From NCBI GenBank assembly GCA_009839635.1, contig VXPJ01000040.1, positions 1 to 20,905 of the forward strand: DNA of 20,905 nucleotides, written 5' to 3'. The position numbers and the translations under genes were made by a program. Numbering within the stretch: position 1 is the stretch's first letter; every line of letters starts with the position of its first letter. The notes beneath the pieces are model-generated. The model ran no database searches. It saw nothing but the letters and a program-made list of their open reading frames with translations, and was not told the DNA's origin. Shown piece after piece: positions 7,354-16,390 of the stretch. This stretch comes from Pseudomonadota bacterium (GTDB lineage Bacteria > Pseudomonadota > Gammaproteobacteria > UBA4575).

Positions 7354-7582
7354 CCGGCTTGCTGTCCACATGTGTTCTGCTGGAGGAATTTAGCGTTAGG
7401 ATGACACTTCCCGCGTCGACGTAGAGGTTTTGAAGGGAGTCCGGCCAGGGCGTGAACATGGTCGGTAGTTTCCCTGAAGTCGGCAAGTGGCCAACAGTCA
7501 ATCGAGCGACGGCCCGCGGAACAAATGGTGCTGCACACGTCCCGTTTCTGATCAATAACCCACCCGTAATTCTGGAACCACT

Positions 7583-8782
7583 ATGAAAAAGATTGTAATT
7601 GCACCGGACTCGTTTAAAGGCAACCTCACTTCGCTGGAGGTTGCCGTAAGCATCGAGAAGGGTATCCGACGAGTCTTGCCCAATGCGACATGCGTGAAAA
7701 TACCCATGGCAGATGGAGGCGAAGGGACCGTGCAGTCACTGATCGATGCAGCAGGAGGAAAGCTGGTGAGAAAGCGGGTCAAGGGCCCCGCAGGAAAAAT
7801 TGTAACAGCGTGCTACGGCTGGTTACCCGGTAAGAAAACGGCAGTCATTGAAATGGCAGAAGCTTCCGGGTTGCCCCTGGTCGACGGACACACTAAGAAC
7901 CCGCTCAAAACCACAACGTACGGCACCGGCCAATTGATATTGGATGCGCTCGATCGCGGCGCTGAAAAAATCATTCTCGGCATTGGGGGATCCGCGACCA
8001 ACGATGGAGGGGTAGGTATGGCTCAGGCATTGGGTGTGCGGTTCATGAATGCCCGCGGCAGAGGAATAAAAGAGTCTGGTTCTGGGGGAATGCTGGCGAA
8101 AATTCAAACCATCGATGCCACTGGCCTTGATGCCCGAGTCAGCAAGGTAAAAATCCTTGTGGCTTGTGATGTAAAAAATCCCCTGCATGGGAAACAAGGC
8201 GCTGCGCATGTGTTCGGCCCGCAAAAAGGTGCCACCCCGAAGATGGTTGCAGTGCTGGATGCAAACCTCAAGCATCTTGGTCGCTTGATCAAGCGTGACC
8301 TTAAAAAAGATGTAGCCCGCATGCCTGGCGCGGGAGCTGCCGGCGGTCTGGGTGCTGGACTGGTCGCCTTTGCAGGCGCCACTCTCAAGAGTGGTGTCGA
8401 TATAGTGCTAAGGACAACCGAGCTAGAGAAATACGTGAAGGGCGCCGACCTGGTTATCACCGGGGAAGGCAAGGTGGATTTCCAGACTGCATTCGGGAAG
8501 ACCCCCTCCGGTGTCGCAAGGGCAGCCAAAAAACATCGGGTGCCAGTGGTGGCTATCGGCGGAGCGTTATCCGATGACGCACATAACGTGTTTGCACATG
8601 GCATTGACGGGATCGCCAGTGCGGCCGCCAAGGACATGTCACTGGATGAGGCATTGCGGGACTCAAGGCCACATCTGGAAAATGTCGCAGAGCGTGTCAT
8701 TCGCATGATTCTTATCGGCAAGAAAATGGCAGAGAAAAAACACAGGATGAGGGCCCGGTCCGGGCCAAGAAAGTCACGGTAG
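7583..8782 (+). CDS. Glycerate kinase (GarK/GlxK family)
   Basis: 399 residues, a little longer than the roughly 380 usual for the family. It phosphorylates D-glycerate with ATP, giving 2-phosphoglycerate in the GarK/GlxK class, and feeds glycolate, glyoxylate or glucarate breakdown into glycolysis. Motifs in order: VIAPDSFKGNLTS at the N-terminus, PMADGGEGT near residue 45, GIGGSATNDGGVGMAQALG near 135, GAGAAGGLGAGL near 250, and ITGEGKVDFQTAFGKTPSGV near 295. The last 25 residues are strongly basic and look like an extra tail. The ATG at 7583 has GGAA seven bases upstream. It is separated from the redox pair by 229 bases with no clear terminator, so co-transcription is not shown. Its end overlaps the convergent next gene by 9 bp. 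No glyoxylate carboligase or tartronate semialdehyde reductase gene is adjacent. Confidence 0.93.
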   Translation: MKKIVIAPDSFKGNLTSLEVAVSIEKGIRRVLPNATCVKIPMADGGEGTVQSLIDAAGGKLVRKRVKGPAGKIVTACYGWLPGKKTAVIEMAEASGLPLVDGHTKNPLKTTTYGTGQLILDALDRGAEKIILGIGGSATNDGGVGMAQALGVRFMNARGRGIKESGSGGMLAKIQTIDATGLDARVSKVKILVACDVKNPLHGKQGAAHVFGPQKGATPKMVAVLDANLKHLGRLIKRDLKKDVARMPGAGAAGGLGAGLVAFAGATLKSGVDIVLRTTELEKYVKGADLVITGEGKVDFQTAFGKTPSGVARAAKKHRVPVVAIGGALSDDAHNVFAHGIDGIASAAAKDMSLDEALRDSRPHLENVAERVIRMILIGKKMAEKKHRMRARSGPRKSR

Positions 8783-9580
8783 AACTTCTATCTGGGTGCC
8801 TCCTTCCGTCAGTTCCCAGATTTCATCCATGTCGCTGTGACTTGCCGCGACACTTCCTTTCGTTGCGCCCCATAACCCGGTGATCTGCCACGCCCAGCCC
8901 ATTCTGTTCGGGTAGGACTGGATTACAAAGTGTACCTGCGAGCTGGTTGCGGCTTTTGAGGCGGGAGCCTGATCCGGTGCCTCCGAATATGTGGCGTGCA
9001 TGGACTTGCGGCCCTTGCTGTCTTCATTCCTGGCATCCAGCAGGTAGGTTCCCTGTGGGATGCCTCCAACACCCTGATGCTGGTGGCTTGCCCCCAGCCT
9101 GACGTGATAGCTGCGGTACGGTTTGCCACTTTTGATCAGGTAGAACTTGCCCTCGCCTTTTTTGAGAAATGCGGAGTCTGCTGCTAGCAGGTTGACCAGG
9201 CCGGAAGCTTCCTTGCCCATGGCATACGTTCTCACTCCCCATTGCTCTCCGTGGGCGTTGAAATATTTCCAGATACCGTCCTTGTCGCCATCGGCATACT
9301 GGCCTGCAATGTGCATATAGCCCCCGTCCCATGCCTGCCACTCACCGTGCTTGATTCCGTCCCTCTCGCAGAAAACTGCAATCCCAAGCTTGCTCCAGAC
9401 TTCGCGTTTTTCCACTGCACCTTCGATGCACTGGAGATTGACCTCGGCCACAGCGCTCCGGGTCTTGCTGTACTCATGTTCCATCATCCATCCGATCCAC
9501 AAGGGGCTGGTCAGCAAGAGCAGCAAGCCAAGGGTAATGAACATGACGATCGCGGGCTCGGAAAGTTTTTTAAGTTTCAT
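8774..9580 (-). CDS. Membrane-anchored MORN-repeat protein with degenerate L,D-transpeptidase (YkuD-like) domain
   Basis: 268 residues. Residues 11-32 form a hydrophobic N-terminal helix, an uncleaved anchor or a signal. Residues about 57-123 hold YwqK/MORN-type repeats (KHGEWQAWDGGY, GQYADGDKDGIWKYFN). Residues about 137-268 follow the L,D-transpeptidase fold of the YafK kind: KFYLIKSGKPYRSYHVRLGA, GGIPQGTYLLDARN, KSMHATYSE and the terminal SDMDEIWELTEGGTQIEVLP. In active enzymes this domain crosslinks peptidoglycan using an IHG histidine and a TxGC cysteine. Here the corresponding places read VIQS (Gln221) and TKGS (Ser243). The Ser codon is AGT, one change from TGT. The protein is probably a binding or structural pseudoenzyme facing the periplasm. 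The ATG has GAGAAG nine bases upstream. It is convergent with glycerate kinase and divergent from the DUF2905 gene. Confidence 0.75.
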   Translation of the reverse strand: MKLKKLSEPAIVMFITLGLLLLLTSPLWIGWMMEHEYSKTRSAVAEVNLQCIEGAVEKREVWSKLGIAVFCERDGIKHGEWQAWDGGYMHIAGQYADGDKDGIWKYFNAHGEQWGVRTYAMGKEASGLVNLLAADSAFLKKGEGKFYLIKSGKPYRSYHVRLGASHQHQGVGGIPQGTYLLDARNEDSKGRKSMHATYSEAPDQAPASKAATSSQVHFVIQSYPNRMGWAWQITGLWGATKGSVAASHSDMDEIWELTEGGTQIEVLP

Positions 9581-9692
9581 TTGGCTTTCTTCTCAAGCTG
9601 AACGTTATTGAAAAACGCGATGATTGGTGTCAGGCTCGAATGTACTGTCGGATGTCATATGGTCCGGGCGTGCGAAGGGCGCTACACCAAAG

Positions 9693-9893
9693 ATGAACAA
9701 AATTCTGGTTGCTATCGGAATCACTATTTTAATCGTCGGATTGCTTTGGCCTGTGATCAGCAAGGTGCCTTTTGGGAAACTGCCGGGTGATATCGCTATC
9801 AAAAAAGAAGGATTTCACCTGTATTTCCCGATCACCACCATGATTGTAGTCAGTCTCGTCGTATCCGCGGTGTTATGGTTTTTTAAAAAGTAG
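9693..9893 (+). CDS. DUF2905-type small membrane protein
   Basis: 66 residues from the ATG at 9693. Two hydrophobic segments (about 4-20 and 47-63) flank a conserved-looking middle, VPFGKLPGDIAIKKEGFHLYFPIT. The LPGDI(A/V)I...FYFP pattern is the mark of the DUF2905 family of bacterial inner-membrane proteins of unknown function. The open frame extends upstream to 9624, but the added residues are not hydrophobic and do not match the family, so the later ATG is used. The Shine-Dalgarno is weak. The next gene lies 46 bases downstream and may share a transcript. Confidence 0.85.
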   Translation: MNKILVAIGITILIVGLLWPVISKVPFGKLPGDIAIKKEGFHLYFPITTMIVVSLVVSAVLWFFKK

Positions 9894-9939
9894 AGAATTC
9901 ATTGTTCCAGCCACAAAACGTCCAGCACACCGCTTTTCA

Positions 9940-10365
9940 ATGACTTCTGGCAAGACACCCGAGTATATCCTTCTGTCTGCGCTGATCAGCAAGCTGGAAA
10001 ACAACGATTATTATCGTGTTTTTGCCAAATCCTTGGCAAGGACAGCCTGTCCCTCGGGCTCTTTGCCTCCTGACGATGAGCTGGTCAAGGAAATGTTCCA
10101 TTACTTTATCAAGGAGAACGAACTGCCGATCCGCTATGAGGGGTCAGAGGCGTCTTTGGATTTTATCGAATCGGAAATTCATCGCAGGGCTGCTGCAAAA
10201 GCCGTTTCCGACGAGGATCTTGAACGTACCAGGGAGCTTGAAAAAAAACTTGTCTGGGAAAAGGAGATCAGTATTAGGGTGCAGGACCTGAAGAAACTGT
10301 ACGCCAACAAATGCATCGTGTTTCCGAAGTCACTGCTGGCTGAGAAAAATACAAGCAGTGCATGA
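9940..10365 (+). CDS. Hypothetical charged helical protein
   Basis: 141 residues; not recognised. There is no signal peptide or membrane segment. Residues about 5-60 read as two or three helices (PEYILLSALISKLENNDYYR, then DDELVKEMFHYFIKENELP). Residues about 75-115 are a highly charged stretch that could form a coiled coil (DEDLERTRELEKKLVWEKE). No Shine-Dalgarno is obvious before the ATG at 9940. It follows the DUF2905 gene closely and ends 27 bases before the convergent gltD stop. The coding call rests on length, composition and position between real genes, so it is less certain than its neighbours. Confidence 0.6.
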   Translation: MTSGKTPEYILLSALISKLENNDYYRVFAKSLARTACPSGSLPPDDELVKEMFHYFIKENELPIRYEGSEASLDFIESEIHRRAAAKAVSDEDLERTRELEKKLVWEKEISIRVQDLKKLYANKCIVFPKSLLAEKNTSSA

Positions 10366-10392
10366 AGGGTGCCCTCTGTACACCGTGAAGAC

Positions 10393-11838
10393 TCAGTCAA
10401 GCGGTGCCGGCAGGTCAGAATCCCCCATCAGGTACCGGTCTATGCCTCGCGCAGCGCTGCGACCTTCGGCGATCGCCCACACGATGAGGCTTTGCCCACG
10501 TTGCATGTCGCCGGCAGTAAACACTCCCTCCACGTCAGTCATCCAGTTTTTGTCGCGAACCACATTGCCACGACTGTCCAGGGCCACACCCAGCTGTTCA
10601 AGCATGCCGGGCTTTTCCGGCCCCAAGAAACCCATCGCCAAAAGCACCAGATCACAGGCCAAGGTCTGCTGACTGTCAGCGACCTCGTCGAAGCTGAGTC
10701 TGCCATTTTCATTGTTCATCTTGACGGTCACCAGCTCCAGCGCCTTGACATTGCCGGCCCCGTCATCGATAAACCGCTTGGTCGAGACGGAATACACTCT
10801 CTCCACTCCCTCCTCGTGGGCAGAGGCTGTGCGGAAAATCTTGGGCCATTCGGGCCACGGGTTGTCTGTAGCCCGAACCTCAGGAGGTTTCGGCATGATT
10901 TCCAGTTGATGCACGGATTTGGCTCCCTGCCGGTTGGCCGTGCCCAAGCAGTCGGCGCCGGTGTCGCCACCACCGATGATCACGACATGCTTGCCGGCAG
11001 CATTGATGAAGTGTTCCGGCTCCGGATCCCCTTCACATATCCTGTTTTGCATGGGCAGGTACTCCATGGCCTGGTGAACACCTTTCAGGTCACAGCCCTC
11101 AACGGGCAGGCCACGCGCAGCACACGCCCCCCCGGCCAATAGCAAGGCATCATATTTGCCGCGGATACCGTCCACTGCCACAGTATCGCCCACGTGGGCA
11201 TTGGTCCTGAATGTGACGCCCTCGGCACGCATTTGCTCCAGACGGCGGTCCAACACACGCTTTTCCATCTTGAATTCAGGGATGCCGTAACGCAGCAGGC
11301 CACCAATACGGTCGGCACGCTCGAACACGGTCACGTCATGCCCGGCACGCGCGAGTTGTTGGGCACCCGCAAGCCCGGCCGGCCCCGAGCCGATGACGGC
11401 CACTTTCTTGCCTGTTTTCTTGCTTGCAATCTCGGGACGTACCCAGCCGTTTTCCCATGCCGTGTCAATGATGGTGAGCTCCACACCCTTGATGGTAACG
11501 GGGTCATCATTGATCCCCAGAACACAGGAACCCTCGCATGGCGCCGGGCAAAGTGTACCGGTAAATTCCGGGAAATTATTGGTTGCGTGCAAGCGCTGGA
11601 TGGCATCTTTCCATTGGTCGCGGTAGACCAGATCATTCCAGTCCGGGATCAGGTTGCCCAGCGGGCACCCTTGATGGCAGAAGGGTATGCCGCAATCCAT
11701 GCATCGTGCGGCCTGCTCTTTGAGCGGGTCGATGTGCCAGGGGGCCATGACCTGGTGCCAGTCGAGCAGGCGTTCCTCGACCGGACGGTAAGGCTGCTTG
11801 GCACGGCCATACTCCATGAAGCCCGTGACCTTAGCCAT
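10393..11838 (-). CDS. gltD: Glutamate synthase (NADPH) small subunit GltD
   Basis: 481 residues (E. coli about 472). The beta subunit oxidises NADPH on FAD and passes electrons through low-potential [4Fe-4S] clusters to GltB. The N-terminal cluster region has Cys46, Cys49, Cys54 and Cys58 (CMDCGIPFCHQGCP), then Cys97, Cys101 and Cys105 (LCPAPCEGSC). The FAD Rossmann motif is GSGPAGLAGAQ at 150-160, followed by ERADRIGGLLRYGIPEFKM. The NADPH motif is VIIGGGDTGADCLGTA, and the end carries AGDMQRGQSLIVWAIAEGR. Its ATG lies inside the end of gltB: ATGGCTAA gives the gltD start and the gltB stop, an 8-bp overlap that indicates translational coupling. DsrL resembles GltD but is longer and is not paired with gltB, so GltD is the right call. 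Confidence 0.97.
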   Translation of the reverse strand: MAKVTGFMEYGRAKQPYRPVEERLLDWHQVMAPWHIDPLKEQAARCMDCGIPFCHQGCPLGNLIPDWNDLVYRDQWKDAIQRLHATNNFPEFTGTLCPAPCEGSCVLGINDDPVTIKGVELTIIDTAWENGWVRPEIASKKTGKKVAVIGSGPAGLAGAQQLARAGHDVTVFERADRIGGLLRYGIPEFKMEKRVLDRRLEQMRAEGVTFRTNAHVGDTVAVDGIRGKYDALLLAGGACAARGLPVEGCDLKGVHQAMEYLPMQNRICEGDPEPEHFINAAGKHVVIIGGGDTGADCLGTANRQGAKSVHQLEIMPKPPEVRATDNPWPEWPKIFRTASAHEEGVERVYSVSTKRFIDDGAGNVKALELVTVKMNNENGRLSFDEVADSQQTLACDLVLLAMGFLGPEKPGMLEQLGVALDSRGNVVRDKNWMTDVEGVFTAGDMQRGQSLIVWAIAEGRSAARGIDRYLMGDSDLPAPLD

Positions 11839-14800
11839 GGGCGGCCTCCATCACGGCCTCGTCCACGGATGTGCCCTCGACCTTGGCTTTTTTGATTGCC
11901 GCAAGAACACGCTTGTAGTCCTTGGGCATTACCTTGACAAAGCGGTTCTGGTACCGGCTCCAGTTGTCCAGGATGTTTCCGGCAACGGTGCTGCCCGTGT
12001 ATTCGAGGTGACGCGTGAGCAAGGTCGCAACCAGATCCCTGTCCTCATCTTCTAGGTCCTCAAGGTCCACCATGTCCTGATTGCACAGGATTCCGAACTG
12101 TTCTTTTTTCGCAAGCACGTAGGCGGTCCCGCCCGACATGCCGGCGGCAAAGTTCCTGCCCGTATCACCAATGATGACGACACGCCCGCCTGTCATGTAT
12201 TCACAGCCATGATCACCCACCCCTTCGACCACGGCGCTCACTCCGCTGTTGCGCACACAAAAGCGTTCTCCTGCAATTCCCCGGATGTATGCTTCACCGG
12301 AAGTCGCCCCGTACAGCACCACGTTTCCGACGATGATGTTTTGCTCTGCAACAAATGTCGAATGGCGCGGAGGGTAGACGATGAGCTTGCCGCCGGACAG
12401 GCCTTTGCCTAGGTAATCGTTGGTATCGCCTTCTAGGATGAGCGTCACGCCCTTCGGCACGAAGGCACCAAAGCTCATTCCCGCAGAACCATTGAAGTGA
12501 ACGCGGACAGTGTCTTCCGGCAGTCCTTCGGCGCCGTGGCGCTTGGTGATGTGATAGCCGAGAATCGTGCCGACGGTTCGGTGGATGTTGCGAATCGGCA
12601 AAATGATATCGACCGGCTTGCGTTCCTCGATCGCGTCTTTGCACAGGGGAACCAGCGTGGTGACATCCAGGGATTTTTCCAGCCCATGATCCTGCTTGGT
12701 AGAACAGTACACATCAAAACCCGGTCGCGATTCGGGCTTGTGCAGTATCCTGGAGAAATCCAGTCCGTGCGCCTTCCAGTGGTCAACCGCTTTTTTCACG
12801 TTCAGCCGATCGACCTGTCCAATCATCTCGTTGACCGTTCTGAATCCAAGCATCGCCATGTATTCGCGAACTTCCTCGGCGATGAACTTGAAGAAATTTT
12901 CCACGAATTCCGGCTGGCCAGTGAATTTCCTGGTCAGTTCAGGGTTTTGGGTTGCCACGCCGACGGGACATGTGTTCAGGTGACAGACACGCATCATGAT
13001 GCAGCCCATGACCACCAGCGGTGCTGTGGAGAACCCAAACTCCTCTGCACCCAGCAGTGCCGCAATCACCACGTCACGTCCGGTTTTCAGTTGCCCATCC
13101 GTCTGTACGATGATGCGATCGCGCAGCCCGTTCTGCACCAGGACTTGTTGTGTTTCCGCCAGGCCCAGTTCCCATGGAAGGCCTGCATGCTTCAGGGAGC
13201 TCATGGGAGATGCGCCAGTGCCGCCGTCATAGCCAGAGATCAGGACCACGTCCGAGTGGGCTTTGGAGACGCCCGCTGCCACGGTGCCCACACCTACTTC
13301 AGCGACCAGCTTCACGTGTATGCGAGCCTCGGGGTTGGAGTTTTTCAAGTCATGTATCAGCTGCGCCAGGTCCTCGATCGAATAGATATCGTGGTGTGGC
13401 GGGGGAGAGATCAGCCCAACCCCCGGAGTTGAATGACGCACTTTGGCAATCCACGGGTAGACTTTCGTGCCCGGCAACTGGCCTCCCTCGCCGGGTTTTG
13501 CGCCTTGTGCCATTTTGATCTGCAAGTCGTCAGCATTTACCAGATACTCGCTGGTCACCCCAAAGCGCCCGGAGGCGACCTGCTTGATGGCACTTCTCCT
13601 TGAATCCCCATTTTCATCCAGGATGTAACGGTCTGGATCCTCGCCGCCTTCGCCGGTGTTGGATTTGCCGCCGATGCGGTTCATGGCAATCGCCAGGGTT
13701 TCGTGTGCCTGCTTGCTGATGGAACCATACGACATGGCACCAGTTGAAAACCGTTTCATGATATTTCCAATGGGTTCCACCTCTTCCAGAGGGACCGGTT
13801 CCTTTGCGGACCTGAATTCAAACAGTCCTCGCAAGGTCGCAAGATTCTCGTTCTGATCATCAACCTTGTCGGTATATTCCTTGAACAGCTTGTACTGGCC
13901 CGACCGCGTGGAGTGTTGCAGCTTAAAAACCGTCTCGGGGTTGAACAGATGGTATTCGCCGTCACGCCGCCACTGGTATTCGCCGCCCCATTCCAGATCC
14001 GGCAGCTTTGCCGGGCGCCCCGGGAAGGCATTTTGATGGCGCACACTGATTTCCTCGGCAATTTCTTCCAGCCCAATCCCGCCGATGCGCGATGCCGTCC
14101 ATGTGAAGTACCGGTCTACAAATTCCTTGTTAAGGCCGATTGCTTCAAAAATCTGCGCCCCCCGGTAAGATTGCACAGTTGAGATCCCCATCTTCGACAT
14201 GGTTTTGATCAGACCCTTGTTGACCGCCTTGACGAAATTTTTGATCGCGGTCTCATGCTGCATTTCCGGCAGGTGTCCCTTGCCGATCATGTCGCCCAGG
14301 GACTCCAGTGCAAGATAGGGGTTGACCGCTTCAACTCCATAGCCGATGAGCACGGCAAAATGATGCACTTCACGCGGTTCGCCCGATTCAAGCACCAGTC
14401 CAACCCGGGTGCGGGCGCCTGTGCGTATCATGTGATGATGCACGCCTGCAGTGGCAAGCAGTGCAGGGATGGCGGCAAGCTCTTCGTTTATGCCCCGGTC
14501 GGAAAGGATGATCATGGTGTATCCCTGCCCGATGGCCGTGTCGACCTGTGCACAAACTTCCTTCAGTGCCCGGTCCAGACCATCACCTTTTTGTGTGACC
14601 GGGTACAAGATGGGAATGATCTTGGTTTTGAAATCGGGGAGCTCGACGTCGCGTATCCGCGCCAGCTCGCCATTGGTCAAAACGGGCGAGGAGATCCTGA
14701 TTCGCCTGCAGCTATCTACATCGGGATGCAGGAGGTTTTTTTCGGGCCCGATGGTCGTTGCCACCTGGGTGACAAGTTCCTCACGAATTCCATCAAGCGG

Positions 14801-16390
14801 GGGATTGGTGACCTGCGCAAAGAGCTGCTTGAAATAGTCGTACAGCAAACGCGAACGGTCGGATAGCACGGCCAGCGCGGCATCTGTGCCCATCGAGCCC
14901 ACCGGCTCAAGCCCGTTTGTCGCCATAGGCGCCATCAGTATCCTTAACTCTTCATGTGTGTAACCAAATGCCTGCTGTCTTTGCAGCAAGGTGTCCTTGT
15001 CCGAGCCGTGTATTTGTCTGGGGCTGGGCAGGTTCTCGAGCGCAACCAGATTTTTTTTCAGCCAGTCCGAATAAGGGTTTTCTTCAACGAATTCTTTCTT
15101 GATCTCCTCATCGTCAATGATCCTGCCTTGCTTGGTATCGACCATGAATATGCGGCCTGGATGCAGCCGGTCCTTGATCAGGATGTTTTCCGGCGGGATT
15201 TCCAGCACGCCGACTTCCGAGGCCATCACGACCATGTCATCCTTGGTCACGTAGTAGCGCGAAGGTCGCAAACCATTTCGGTCCAGCACTGCACCGATGA
15301 CCTCGCCGTTTGTGAAGGCGATCGAAGCCGGGCCATCCCAGGGTTCCATCAGACATGCATGGTATTCGTAGAATGCCTTGCGGCCTGCATCCATGGTTTC
15401 ATGGTTGCTCCATGCCTCCGGGATCATCATCAGGATTGCATGCGGAAGCGGCCGCCCGCACATGTGCAAGAATTCCAGCACGTTGTCAAACGTCGCGGAG
15501 TCACTGCCGTTTTCGATAACGGTTGGGAAAAGTTTTTGCAGGTCATCGCCAAACAGTTCAGATCTGCACAATGACTCACGTGCACGCATCCAGTTGATGT
15601 TGCCGCGCACGGTGTTGATTTCACCGTTGTGTGCCAGGTAGCGAAACGGGTGCGCCAGTTCCCAGGAAGGGAAGGTGTTCGTTGAAAACCGTTGATGCAC
15701 CAGCGACATGGCCGATTCGAAATCTGGCTCGTTGATGTCCGGGAACATGGGCTCGAACTGCGAGCCGGTCAGCATGCCCTTGTAGACACAGGTCCGATAC
15801 GAGAGGGAAGGGATGTAAAAACTGCTCCGCTGCGAGAGATCGGAACCGTAGATCACGTGTTCGATGCGCTTCCGAATCACGTAAAGCTTGCGTTCAAAGG
15901 CAGCCTCAGTTTCGATATCACCGCTTCGGCCGATGAAAATCTGCTTGAAGGCAGGTTCACCCGATTTAGCGGTCTCCCCCAGCAAGGCGTCGTCGGTCGG
16001 CACGTCGCGCCAGCCGAGGACCTGCTGGCCTTCTTCTTCCACCACCTGGTGAAACCGGTCGATGCAGGCTTGCTGCTGGGTAGCGTCGGTAGGCAGGAAT
16101 ACCATGCCGGCTCCGTAGTGGCCGGATTCCGGCAGGGTGATCCCCAACTCTAAACAGACCCTCGTGAAAAACTTGTGGGGCAACTGGGTCAGCATGCCGA
16201 CACCATCACCAGTGTTTTCCTCACAGCCGCAGGCTCCCCGATGGATCAGGTTTTTGAGGATGGTGAGGGAATTTTCGACAATCTTGTGCGACTTACGGCC
16301 CTTGATATCAACTACGAAACCCACCCCACACGCATCATGTTCTGTGCTCGGCTCGTACAGGCCCTGTGAAGGCATTTTGTTGGTACTCAT
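11831..16390 (-). CDS. gltB: Glutamate synthase (NADPH) large subunit GltB
   Basis: 1519 residues (E. coli about 1517). The alpha subunit hydrolyses glutamine and delivers ammonia to 2-oxoglutarate on FMN, making two glutamates in the GS-GOGAT route. A 20-residue propeptide precedes the class II amidotransferase nucleophile Cys21 (HDACGVGFV). The amidotransferase domain runs to about residue 430. The FMN domain includes SGYDGGTGASP and a [3Fe-4S] site at Cys1130, Cys1136 and Cys1141 (CIMMRVCHLNTCPVGVATQ). The C-terminal GXGXG beta-helix includes FNGSAGMSFGAF and GLSGGKLIVYPP. The start ATG lacks a clear Shine-Dalgarno. A further ATG at 16375 is no better and would leave a 15-residue propeptide. 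It leads the gltB-gltD operon, and its upstream region holds a dyad. Confidence 0.98.
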   Translation of the reverse strand: MSTNKMPSQGLYEPSTEHDACGVGFVVDIKGRKSHKIVENSLTILKNLIHRGACGCEENTGDGVGMLTQLPHKFFTRVCLELGITLPESGHYGAGMVFLPTDATQQQACIDRFHQVVEEEGQQVLGWRDVPTDDALLGETAKSGEPAFKQIFIGRSGDIETEAAFERKLYVIRKRIEHVIYGSDLSQRSSFYIPSLSYRTCVYKGMLTGSQFEPMFPDINEPDFESAMSLVHQRFSTNTFPSWELAHPFRYLAHNGEINTVRGNINWMRARESLCRSELFGDDLQKLFPTVIENGSDSATFDNVLEFLHMCGRPLPHAILMMIPEAWSNHETMDAGRKAFYEYHACLMEPWDGPASIAFTNGEVIGAVLDRNGLRPSRYYVTKDDMVVMASEVGVLEIPPENILIKDRLHPGRIFMVDTKQGRIIDDEEIKKEFVEENPYSDWLKKNLVALENLPSPRQIHGSDKDTLLQRQQAFGYTHEELRILMAPMATNGLEPVGSMGTDAALAVLSDRSRLLYDYFKQLFAQVTNPPLDGIREELVTQVATTIGPEKNLLHPDVDSCRRIRISSPVLTNGELARIRDVELPDFKTKIIPILYPVTQKGDGLDRALKEVCAQVDTAIGQGYTMIILSDRGINEELAAIPALLATAGVHHHMIRTGARTRVGLVLESGEPREVHHFAVLIGYGVEAVNPYLALESLGDMIGKGHLPEMQHETAIKNFVKAVNKGLIKTMSKMGISTVQSYRGAQIFEAIGLNKEFVDRYFTWTASRIGGIGLEEIAEEISVRHQNAFPGRPAKLPDLEWGGEYQWRRDGEYHLFNPETVFKLQHSTRSGQYKLFKEYTDKVDDQNENLATLRGLFEFRSAKEPVPLEEVEPIGNIMKRFSTGAMSYGSISKQAHETLAIAMNRIGGKSNTGEGGEDPDRYILDENGDSRRSAIKQVASGRFGVTSEYLVNADDLQIKMAQGAKPGEGGQLPGTKVYPWIAKVRHSTPGVGLISPPPHHDIYSIEDLAQLIHDLKNSNPEARIHVKLVAEVGVGTVAAGVSKAHSDVVLISGYDGGTGASPMSSLKHAGLPWELGLAETQQVLVQNGLRDRIIVQTDGQLKTGRDVVIAALLGAEEFGFSTAPLVVMGCIMMRVCHLNTCPVGVATQNPELTRKFTGQPEFVENFFKFIAEEVREYMAMLGFRTVNEMIGQVDRLNVKKAVDHWKAHGLDFSRILHKPESRPGFDVYCSTKQDHGLEKSLDVTTLVPLCKDAIEERKPVDIILPIRNIHRTVGTILGYHITKRHGAEGLPEDTVRVHFNGSAGMSFGAFVPKGVTLILEGDTNDYLGKGLSGGKLIVYPPRHSTFVAEQNIIVGNVVLYGATSGEAYIRGIAGERFCVRNSGVSAVVEGVGDHGCEYMTGGRVVIIGDTGRNFAAGMSGGTAYVLAKKEQFGILCNQDMVDLEDLEDEDRDLVATLLTRHLEYTGSTVAGNILDNWSRYQNRFVKVMPKDYKRVLAAIKKAKVEGTSVDEAVMEAAHG

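Noticed and set aside
7354..7582. Terminator or RNA gene between the reductase and glycerate kinase
   Set aside because: No stable GC stem with a T-run and no tRNA-like cloverleaf could be found in these 229 bases.
10393..11838. GltD-like protein as DsrL of a sulfur-oxidation cluster
   Set aside because: It overlaps gltB by 8 bp, has the length of GltD and lacks the extra domain of DsrL, so it is the ordinary glutamate synthase small subunit.
12497..13432. 311-codon plus-strand open frame
   Set aside because: It lies entirely antisense to the conserved FMN/Fe-S part of gltB. Its translation has no family character, so it is a shadow frame.
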